DNA from: Armatimonadota bacterium
Lineage (GTDB): Bacteria > Armatimonadota > SYMT01
Assembly (NCBI GenBank): GCA_020696885.1
Contig: JAJFMS010000085.1
Location: forward strand, 1-8,654
Length of the DNA stretch: 8,654 nt
Direction of reading: 5' to 3'
Part shown: positions 1-5,308 of the stretch, in pieces
Layout of the letters: each line of letters opens with the position of its first letter
How positions within the stretch are numbered: the first letter of the stretch is position 1
Translations under genes and position numbers: made by a program
The notes under the pieces: model-generated
Seen by the model: the letters and a program-made list of their open reading frames with translations, nothing else
Database searches by the model: none
What the model was told of the DNA's origin: nothing

Positions 1-40
1 AGTCCCCGAACGTCTCGTTGCAGATCGCAAACCGCTGCAT
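1..40 (-). CDS. Sugar phosphate isomerase/epimerase-like protein, N-terminal fragment
   Basis: Only the first 13 codons are inside the window; the gene continues past the left edge. An ATG at 40-38 opens the peptide MQRFAICNETFGD. From memory, this pattern (hydrophobic strand, then ICNE, then F) is how many xylose-isomerase-like TIM-barrel sugar phosphate isomerase/epimerase proteins begin. In such folds this stretch is the first beta strand, with a Glu near the sugar site. GGAAG lies four bases upstream of the ATG and GGGGAG lies further upstream. No stop appears in the visible part. Thirteen residues are very little evidence, so the family call is tentative; that a gene starts here is somewhat firmer. 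Confidence 0.4.
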   Translation of the reverse strand, partial: MQRFAICNETFGD

Positions 41-171
41 CTCGCTTCCATCTCCCCGTGCGGCGTCGCTTGGCTCGCCGAAGTCGTTGTCCGGTGGTGC
101 AGTTCGCCTCCCGGCGCCCAAGGGCCTGCGGCGAGTGTGGCGTATGGAAGTGTGGGAGGATGGGGGCACCC

Positions 172-193
172 GAGCGGCGCTCCGCGCCGGCTC
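172..193. other. Short GC-rich hairpin left of the IS remnant
   Basis: GAGCGGCGC at 172-180 pairs with GCGCCGGCTC at 184-193, with one bulged C and a three-base loop. It lies between the divergent start of the left-edge gene and the IS remnant. There is no T-run, so it is not a convincing terminator. The rest of 41-206 shows nothing I can name. Confidence 0.25.
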
Positions 194-206
194 TCATACT
201 CCGAAA

Positions 207-226
207 TGACCCCAAAAAGCGGACAC
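207..226 (+). repeat. Left terminal inverted repeat of the IS3 remnant
   Basis: TGACCCCAAAAAGCGGACAC begins with TGA and has the A-run followed by GCGGACA seen at many IS3-family ends. It lies just upstream of the orfA start, where a left end is expected. Confidence 0.65.
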
Positions 227-260
227 GGAATACCCCTGTTGGCGAGAAGAATTACAGAGG

Positions 261-576
261 ATGGTTTCAGTATCTCGTAAATATTCCGCCGCGTTCAAGT
301 TCGACGTAGTACGCCAGCTCCAATCCGGGGAGAAGCGTTTGGCGCACCTCTGCCGCGAGTATGACCTGGATCCGGGCATGGTCCGCGACTGGCGGCTGCG
401 GGTGGAGAAGTGTGGGACCCAGGCGTGTCCCCGTTCGGTGGGGGAAGAGCCGCTGACAGAAGGGGCGTTTCAGCAACACTACGAACAGTCAGCACGGTCA
501 CCCGCCCTATCCCCATCTGCTGCGCGGACCGACGGTGGTGCGCCCGAACCAGGTGTGGGCGGCGGACGTCACCTGA
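261..576 (+). pseudogene. IS3-family transposase orfA/orfB fusion fragment (broken)
   Basis: From ATG 261 the reading frame gives an OrfA N terminus: SRKYSAAFKFDVVRQLQSG, then a helix-turn-helix ending in PGMVRDWRLRVEK (about residues 4-50). This is the HTH domain of IS3/IS911-type OrfA, which binds the IS ends. The similarity fades near residue 68 (about base 465). From about 478 a different frame (+1) reads TTNSQHGHPPYPHLLRG and then RPNQVWAADVT, ending in TGA at 574-576. RPNQVWAxDxT is the signature just before and including the first catalytic Asp of the IS3 OrfB (rve, DDE) domain. So an internal deletion joined orfA to orfB out of frame. The rest of the DDE domain is absent and no activity is possible. 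The open frame that continues to 1709 is only antisense to the protease gene. Confidence 0.75.
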
Positions 577-590
577 CGTGGGGTATTGAC

Positions 591-610
591 TGTCCGCCGC
601 TAGGGGGCCA
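591..610 (-). repeat. Probable degenerate right inverted repeat of the IS3 remnant
   Basis: TGTCCGC at 591-597 and the GGGG-CA tail at about 603-610 match the reverse complement of the left end. The middle five or six bases differ and there is one extra base. It follows the OrfB fragment at the expected side, but it is degenerate enough that chance cannot be excluded. Confidence 0.4.
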
Positions 611-638
611 CTCCCCGCCCCCACTCCCCCCCTGCATC

Positions 639-1766
639 CTACTGCGCCATCCCCAGTCGAGAGCGGATCTGGACCAGGCGGATGATCGCCTCTCGGGAGA
701 CGATGCCCTCCAGCTTGCCGTTCTCGATCACCAGCAGCCGCGGCGAGTCGTTCTCCACCATCTGAGTCAGCGCGTCCCAGGCATCCTGGTCGTGGTGCAG
801 CACCCGGTCTTCGTCCGGCTCGTGAGCCAGTGCGCCTACGCAGGTAACGCCCCAGACGTCGCGCTCCAGCCGGCGGACGTCCGCCAGGCCGATCACGCCG
901 ACGAACTCGCCCTCGCGCGTCACCGGATAGACACTGTACTCGTGCCGCAGCAGGTAGTTGTGCACGAACTCCGGCACGCGGATCTCCGCGTCGATCTCCG
1001 GCACCTCGTGGGTCATCACCTCGGTAACCGGCACTCCGCTAAGCGTGGAGCGCAGCACGAGCTGCTGGTAGGCCGACTGTGCGGCGCCGTTCAGGAACCA
1101 GCCCACGAACATCAACCAGAACCCACCGGGGTCCCGAGCAACCAGCGCGCGGAAGGCGCCGTAGCCGATCAGGAGCCACGCAAAGACCTGCCCGGACTGG
1201 GAAGCCCAGCGCGTCGCCCGGTGCAGGTTGCCGGAAAAATGCCAGATGGCGCTGCGCAGCAAGCGACCGCCGTCCAGCGGGAAGCCGGGGATCAGGTTGA
1301 ACGCCGCCAGGGCGATGTTCACGATGCCGAGGTAGTTTGCCAGCGCCGCGATCGGGCGCAGCACGCCGTCCGCCGGAATGGCAAACGAGACGCCCAGGCA
1401 CGCGGCCCCCAGGAAGAGGCTGGCGACGGGACCCACTCCCGCGATCAACAGCTCGGCCCGCGGCGTGGGGGGCTCGTCCTTCAGTTGGGCTACTCCGCCG
1501 AACAGGAACAGCGTGATCCCGCTCACTTCCAGTCCGTGCGCCCGTGCTACGACCGCGTGGGACAGCTCGTGCACCACGACGCTGGCGAAGAGCAGCAGCG
1601 CGGCCAGAGCTCCCAACACCCAGCTCGTGCGGGCGTCGAAGTGGTAGACCGGCGGAAAGACACCGGTCGCCAGACTCCAGGTCATCAGCCCGACCACCAG
1701 GAACCATGAAAGGTCCAACCGGATCTCGAAGCCCAGCAGCGAGCCCAGGCGTAAACTACCGCCCAT
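639..1766 (-). CDS. Site-2 protease family (M50) zinc metalloprotease with two CBS domains
   Basis: This is a predicted intramembrane zinc protease of the M50 family, subgroup with C-terminal CBS pair, 375 residues. Hydrophobic segments fill residues 1-235. HELSH at 66-70 is the HExxH zinc motif, and NLIPGFPLDGGR at 157-168 carries the second conserved motif, whose Asp completes the zinc site. A further helix pair follows (about 190-230). Two CBS modules occupy about 248-303 and 310-370; in related proteins these bind adenine nucleotides or respond to energy state. Such enzymes cut transmembrane segments of anti-sigma factors or other membrane proteins; the substrate here is unknown and no sigma or anti-sigma gene is adjacent. 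The ATG at 1766 is chosen over an in-frame TTG two codons upstream because AAAGGA (1774-1779) is seven bases from the ATG but only about one from the TTG. The gene seems to stand alone. Confidence 0.93.
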   Translation of the reverse strand: MGGSLRLGSLLGFEIRLDLSWFLVVGLMTWSLATGVFPPVYHFDARTSWVLGALAALLLFASVVVHELSHAVVARAHGLEVSGITLFLFGGVAQLKDEPPTPRAELLIAGVGPVASLFLGAACLGVSFAIPADGVLRPIAALANYLGIVNIALAAFNLIPGFPLDGGRLLRSAIWHFSGNLHRATRWASQSGQVFAWLLIGYGAFRALVARDPGGFWLMFVGWFLNGAAQSAYQQLVLRSTLSGVPVTEVMTHEVPEIDAEIRVPEFVHNYLLRHEYSVYPVTREGEFVGVIGLADVRRLERDVWGVTCVGALAHEPDEDRVLHHDQDAWDALTQMVENDSPRLLVIENGKLEGIVSREAIIRLVQIRSRLGMAQ

Positions 1767-1890
1767 CGCCAAATCCTTTCTCCATACTCCCCGAGCGAAT
1801 TGATTTGTTGGCTTTGACGCCTTTGATTGCTGTCCTCTTACCCCTAACTACCCCCGTGTTACTCGTGGCGTCGAGAGAAAGGCTCGAACG

Positions 1891-1937
1891 ACAAAAGGGG
1901 GCCGGGAAACGAGGTGCGTTTCCCGGCCCCCTTTTGT
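1891..1937 (-). terminator. Perfect 20-bp stem-loop, probable terminator
   Basis: ACAAAAGGGGGCCGGGAAAC at 1891-1910 is perfectly complementary to 1918-1937, with a seven-base loop. The stem core is GGGGGCCGGGAAAC flanked by A/T pairs, giving a U-rich 3' side on either strand. It lies 19 bases past the stop of the minus-strand Arg/Asp/Tyr gene, so it most likely ends that transcript before the M50 gene. No plus-strand gene ends here. Confidence 0.85.
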
Positions 1938-1956
1938 ACCTGCTCGGTGGTGGTCG

Positions 1957-2460
1957 CTACCGGCGGTAGCGATCGTCATACCGGTCGTCGTACCGGCCGC
2001 GATCCCGATAGCGATCGTAACGATCACGGCTGTCGTAGCGGCCGTACCAGTCTTCGTAGGAGCTAGAGCGGTACCGGTCGTAGCGGCTGCCCATCGCCTG
2101 CCGCAGGTCCCGGGCCACGTCGCGCAGATCATCCGAACGGCGCTCGAACTCGCTCTGGGTGAGATTCCGGTCATCCCGCAGGAAGTCCCGCACATCGTCC
2201 AGGTCCCGGTACAGGTCGTTCGCTCGCCGGCGAGAAAGCGCGCCTTCCCGCTCTGCCAGGCGGATCCGGTCGCCCAGGTCGATCAACCGGTCACGCAGAA
2301 TGCCGCGTCGATAGATATCGTCCCGGTCCCGTCCCCGGTAGTAACGCTGCCCATAGTAGCGATCGTAGTGGTCGTAGCGCTGGGCATAGGCCGCAGGGGC
2401 CACCGCACCTACCCCGACTATTCCAAGCCCGAGGGCATAAAGCAGGTTCCGTCGTGTCAT
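1957..2460 (-). CDS. Exported Arg/Asp/Tyr-rich protein of unknown function, Tat-like signal
   Basis: This 167-residue protein belongs to no family I recognise. The start is ATG 2460, with GGGAG nine bases upstream; a longer frame from 2538 lacks a good ribosome site and would place 26 residues before the signal. Residues 1-26 form a signal peptide: TRRNLL, then a glycine-rich weakly hydrophobic stretch, ending AYA before Q27. The paired arginines followed by x-L-L fit a Tat signal. The mature part (about 141 residues) has by my count 39 Arg, 29 Asp and 18 Tyr, and no Lys or Cys. Its middle (about 50-118) reads as amphipathic, charged helices (RDLDDVRDFLRDD). The tail (about 120-167) is repetitive RYDRYRDR-type sequence, likely disordered. 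The function could be structural, polyanion-binding or periplasmic stress-related; none is shown. A strong terminator follows it. Confidence 0.8.
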   Translation of the reverse strand: MTRRNLLYALGLGIVGVGAVAPAAYAQRYDHYDRYYGQRYYRGRDRDDIYRRGILRDRLIDLGDRIRLAEREGALSRRRANDLYRDLDDVRDFLRDDRNLTQSEFERRSDDLRDVARDLRQAMGSRYDRYRSSSYEDWYGRYDSRDRYDRYRDRGRYDDRYDDRYRR

Positions 2461-2648
2461 CCGCTTGAACTCCCGTTCGTCGTCTTCGATAGCGAGGGGA
2501 AGGTCCTGGAGAACCCGAGAGCGGCTTGCCTGACCCATCCTCTGCCTGGAAAGACCCTCCCTCCACCGTTTGGTTCCCCGATTTTCAGGAGGTCCCCCCT
2601 CAGTTACCTGGGAACTTCAGAACGCGCCGCATCACCCGGCGCAGCGGC

Positions 2649-2654
2649 GGGGAG
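2649..2654 (+). promoter_or_regulatory. Ribosome binding site that selects a TTG start
   Basis: GGGGAG at 2649-2654 is six bases before the TTG at 2661. The first in-frame ATG (2526) has no ribosome site, and the 45 codons after it encode a Pro/Arg-rich stretch that does not look like protein. The next ATGs are inside the membrane domain. Confidence 0.6.
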
Positions 2655-2660
2655 ACGCGA

Positions 2661-3071
2661 TTGGGACTGGATATCGATTTCATCCACCGGGTGTACCGCA
2701 CCAGCCTGGTGCTGGTGCTGCTGGGCGCAGTAGTGCTCTGGGAAGCGATGGGGCCGCGCGCCTCCATGGGCTGGCTGGTGGGCGGCAGCCTCAGCCTACT
2801 CATGCTCGCCGGGGTGGAATGGAGCATCCGCCGGTTCATCACCCCGGAGACCCAGTCTCCACGCGGGCTACTGGGGATGCTGCTGGCCAAGCTGCTGGGG
2901 GCGGCGCTCCTCCTGGCGCTCGCGTTCGTGGCGGCGCTCAAGGGCTGGCTGGCGCTGCTCTGGATTCTCCCCGGCTTCGGGCTGCCGCACCTGGTGATCG
3001 TGCTCAAGCTCGTGGGCCAGAAGGTGCGCGGCCTGTATGCGGCCGACCAGAACCCGGTGGAGCGAAAGTAG
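2661..3071 (+). CDS. Small four-helix membrane protein, ATP synthase protein I-like
   Basis: With the TTG start at 2661 the product has 136 residues. Four hydrophobic segments are seen at about 14-29, 36-52, 73-93 and 96-116, with a basic loop (WSIRRF, 54-59) after the second and a basic tail (GQKVRGLY). This size, topology and the helix-loop-helix ending LPHLVIVLKLVGQKV resemble the AtpI/AtpR family, small proteins that help assemble the c-ring or supply Mg2+ and normally sit at the head of ATP synthase operons. No atp gene follows here: the next gene, 174 bases away, encodes a large permease-like protein. It may therefore be an orphan AtpI paralogue or an unrelated four-helix protein. The membrane character is certain; the family is a guess. 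Confidence 0.6.
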   Translation: MGLDIDFIHRVYRTSLVLVLLGAVVLWEAMGPRASMGWLVGGSLSLLMLAGVEWSIRRFITPETQSPRGLLGMLLAKLLGAALLLALAFVAALKGWLALLWILPGFGLPHLVIVLKLVGQKVRGLYAADQNPVERK

Positions 3072-3205
3072 CGGCAAGTGAGATCAGCGACGCAAGGGAC
3101 ACAAGCGACGTAAAGAACGGCCGGCCATGCCTGAGGCGCCTGAGGCAGGAGTCTCCTCCGTGGATGGTCAACGCTGTTAAAATCCGCTCGACGGTGTGCG
3201 GAAAT

Positions 3206-3228
3206 CGCCCCGGATCACGGCCGGGGCG
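3206..3228 (+). promoter_or_regulatory. Leader hairpin just before the permease-like gene
   Basis: CGCCCCGG at 3206-3213 pairs perfectly with CCGGGGCG at 3221-3228 around a seven-base loop. The stem ends eight bases before the GGAG ribosome site (3237-3240) of the gene at 3246. There is no T-run after it. It could modulate translation or be a weak terminator for the upstream gene. Elsewhere in 3072-3245 a perfect 9-bp tandem repeat, GCCTGAGGC twice, is at 3129-3146. Confidence 0.4.
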
Positions 3229-3245
3229 GCCATCCCGGAGACGCG

Positions 3246-5054
3246 ATGCGCGAGCGTGCCCTGAGCCGATTGGCGGTTGCTCCGCCGGGCCGTCCCGGTA
3301 GTGGGCGGGCGAAGACGCTCCTGGTTCGTGCAGGAGTGGAGCTCCTGGCGCGCCTGCTGGGCACCGCCGACGCGACGGCGGTGGGCGCGATGGCCGCCCG
3401 CGAGCTCTCCCTCATCCTCCGCTCCCGCGACTGGCACCGGCTCCTGGGGATGTGGGTGGTGGTGACAGCCGCCATCCTCGCCGTGCCGGTGCTTTACCGC
3501 TCCGAGTTCGGGAACTGGCAGAGCCCCAACGGCACCGGGTGGCTCGTGCTCTGCGGCTACGCGCTGCAGTTTGGCGTCTGGCTGATCATGGCGGAGTGGA
3601 CGGTCCGCCGCCTGCGCCGGGACCTGTACAACGATCGCCTGGACGAGCTCCTCCTCACACGCTGCTCCGCCGCCGATATTGCGATGGGTGAGGCGCTGGC
3701 GTCGGCGGTCGCCTCCCTCTGGCTCGTGGCGGCGACCGCTCCCGCGTGCCTGTTTCTGGGCGCGATGAGCGGCCAGGGGCCGGGGGCGGCGGCCCTCCTC
3801 TTGCTCACGCTCGCACCCTCCGCCGCGTTCGGCGTCTGGTTCGGCATGGGCTGGGGCATGGCGTTCACCCTGCGCCGGTCCGCGGCGATCGTGCCCATGA
3901 CGGACTGGTGGATCAAGACGCCGATGGTGCCGGTCTGGGCGATCTGGGCCGCTCTCGGGTGCTTCCCGGTGGTGTGGGGCCTGGTGGCGCTCATCCCGGG
4001 CGGAAACGCCGCGCTGCTCTGGTGCCTGGGGCTGCTGCAGTGGGTGGTGCAGAAGCTGGTGTGGCACTTCAACCCGCTGCTGGCGGTGGGCGCGCTGGCC
4101 GGCATCTGGCGCAGCACCTGGATTACGGACTGGGTGGTCCTGGTGGTGCTGATGCTCTTTATGATGCGCAAGAGCATGGACGCCATCCAGATCTCCCTGG
4201 CCTCGCTGCCGGAGCGGGACGTGGCTCGCAAGCAGGCGGACCACTGGATCCACCACGACGGCCACCACTTCACGCAGTACAGTGACGATCGTCGCCGGGA
4301 GCCGAATTACCGGGACGGCGGCAACCCGATCGCGGCGTTCGACGTGGCCCTGGGACACCGGGTGTACCTACACCCGTTTCTCTGGGCCGTGGCGATCATG
4401 ATCTACCTGTTCCTGCTCACCTGGAGCTTGCTGGTCCCCTACCTGGGCAACGGCACCGGCGTGGCGGCGGTCCTGGTGCCCGCCACCGGCGCGCTCCTGC
4501 TGATGTCCGGCGGGGTGGCGGTGAGCTTCGGCTGGGAGCGAGACCGGCACCGTTGGCCGGCGCTGGCCGTGCTGCCAATCAGCAACCTCAGCATGGCGAT
4601 GGGAAAGATCAAGGGGGTGGTGCGCCCCACGCTCTGGGTGGGTCTCACCGCCAGCCTCACCGCGTTGCTGTTGGGGTGGCGGGGCGCCCTGCACCCGGAC
4701 GCGGCACTCTGGCTGGCCCTGCACGTGCTGCTCTTCCCGGTGGCGCTGGCCTTCGTTTCGGCGACCCTGGCACTCACCACGCCCACGGTGGGGGAGGCGC
4801 TGTTCCGCTGGGCGGTACTGGGCGCCATTCCGACCTTCGGGTTCGTGCTCCCGCCCCCGATCGGCGGCGAGGGCGGGCTGGCGCTGCCGTTCTCCCCACC
4901 GATGCTGGTGCTGGTGCTGGTGATCAACGGCCCTTCCGACGAACTGATCCGTGGGGCGTGGATCGGGCTCGGCCTGGAGATCGTCGGCATCGTCGTTTCG
5001 CTGCTGATCCTCGGGCTGCTGCTCCGGACCTGGACAGTGGGGGAGCGAGACTAA
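3246..5054 (+). CDS. Large membrane protein with two tandem ABC-2-type permease-like halves
   Basis: The ATG at 3246 has GGAG five bases upstream; the product is 602 residues, roughly a dozen membrane segments. A basic N terminus leads to ARELSLILRSRDWH (51-64), the amphipathic entry typical of ABC-2 permeases. After two membrane segments comes DLYNDRLDELLLTRCSAADI (126-145), like the E-R-x-LE-LLLT-P-S coupling element of that superfamily. A second copy starts near N360 and has ERDRHRWPALAVLPISNLSM with a following MGKIKG (431-457), the same element again. The two halves are joined by a hydrophilic linker (about 325-365) containing HHDGHH at 336-341. Such permeases normally pair with a separate ATPase; none is adjacent. 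Substrate unknown. The only co-oriented neighbour upstream is the four-helix protein; the gene converges with phosphofructokinase. Membrane location is certain; the ABC-2 assignment is from motif resemblance. Confidence 0.75.
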   Translation: MRERALSRLAVAPPGRPGSGRAKTLLVRAGVELLARLLGTADATAVGAMAARELSLILRSRDWHRLLGMWVVVTAAILAVPVLYRSEFGNWQSPNGTGWLVLCGYALQFGVWLIMAEWTVRRLRRDLYNDRLDELLLTRCSAADIAMGEALASAVASLWLVAATAPACLFLGAMSGQGPGAAALLLLTLAPSAAFGVWFGMGWGMAFTLRRSAAIVPMTDWWIKTPMVPVWAIWAALGCFPVVWGLVALIPGGNAALLWCLGLLQWVVQKLVWHFNPLLAVGALAGIWRSTWITDWVVLVVLMLFMMRKSMDAIQISLASLPERDVARKQADHWIHHDGHHFTQYSDDRRREPNYRDGGNPIAAFDVALGHRVYLHPFLWAVAIMIYLFLLTWSLLVPYLGNGTGVAAVLVPATGALLLMSGGVAVSFGWERDRHRWPALAVLPISNLSMAMGKIKGVVRPTLWVGLTASLTALLLGWRGALHPDAALWLALHVLLFPVALAFVSATLALTTPTVGEALFRWAVLGAIPTFGFVLPPPIGGEGGLALPFSPPMLVLVLVINGPSDELIRGAWIGLGLEIVGIVVSLLILGLLLRTWTVGERD

Positions 5055-5138
5055 GCGGATTTGGGGGTCGTGATGGCCCAATCGACGACGGATCCTGCCA
5101 GGCGTCGAAGTACCGGGCGGGCCACTGCGCAACCTTCG

Positions 5139-5204
5139 GGATTGCCACATCGCCACGAAAGCACGGACGAGGATCGGTAGGAGCGCTGGGCGCTTCGCAA
5201 TGAC
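5139..5204. repeat. Degenerate intergenic repeat (GGATTGCCAC...CGCAATGAC type)
   Basis: GGATTGCCACATCGC at 5139-5153 and GCGCTTCGCAATGAC at 5190-5204 look like the two ends of the short GGATTGCCACGTCGC...CGCAATGAC intergenic repeat that I know from many unrelated bacterial genomes. Here about 36 bases separate the two halves, longer than I would expect. It lies in the convergent spacer after the permease-like gene. The match is from memory and copy number cannot be tested in this window. Confidence 0.35.
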
Positions 5205-5240
5205 GTGGAGGCTTGGTGACGGCGGTTCGTTAATGCGAGG

Positions 5241-5301
5241 CCCGGAGCCCTTGCCCCTCCCCTTTTCGCGCTTTTTCGCGTGTTTCGCGGGCAACTCCGG
5301 G
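5241..5301. terminator. Long stem-loop enclosing TTTCGCG decamers between convergent genes
   Basis: CCCGGAG (5241-5247) pairs with CTCCGGG (5295-5301), and TTGCCC (5251-5256) pairs with GGGCAA (5289-5294). A three-base bulge interrupts a 13-bp stem. The 32-base loop holds three similar decamers, CCTTTTCGCG, CTTTTTCGCG and TGTTTCGCGG (5261-5290). The element starts seven bases past the phosphofructokinase stop on the minus strand, so it may end or stabilise that transcript. It may also be a repeat-family element. Confidence 0.5.
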
Positions 5302-5308
5302 GCGTCGG

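Larger units (their letters stand above)
207..610 (+). mobile_element. Degenerate, internally deleted IS3-family insertion sequence
   Basis: The left end reads TGACCCCAAAAAGCGGACAC at 207-226, a typical IS3-family terminus. It is followed 34 bases later by an orfA start. The element keeps the N-terminal part of the OrfA helix-turn-helix protein and a short OrfB stretch just before the DDE core, with everything between missing. At 591-610 a degenerate inverted copy of the left end is visible: TGTCCGC, five or six mismatched bases, then GGGG and CA. This suggests that both ends survive and the body was deleted. No clear target-site duplication flanks it, so the right boundary is inferred. The element lies 28 bases from the stop of the M50 protease gene and does not interrupt it. 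It is too short to encode an active transposase. Confidence 0.7.

Noticed and set aside
577..1709. Long plus-strand open frame continuing from the orfA start
   Set aside because: It is antisense to the M50 protease, whose zinc motifs and CBS domains are unmistakable. The plus-strand translation is a GC-rich shadow rich in Arg, Gln, Pro and His.
2526..2660. ATG 2526 as the start of the AtpI-like gene
   Set aside because: There is no ribosome site before it, and the added 45 residues are Pro/Arg-rich and unlike the membrane protein that follows; TTG 2661 has GGGGAG.
3177..4358. Minus-strand open frame of 393 codons
   Set aside because: Antisense to the permease-like gene. Its product is Arg/His/Gln/Pro-rich without domains, and its start has no ribosome site.
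5261..5290. Decamer array as a CRISPR
   Set aside because: The units are 10 bases, directly adjacent, with no spacers, and no cas gene is present.
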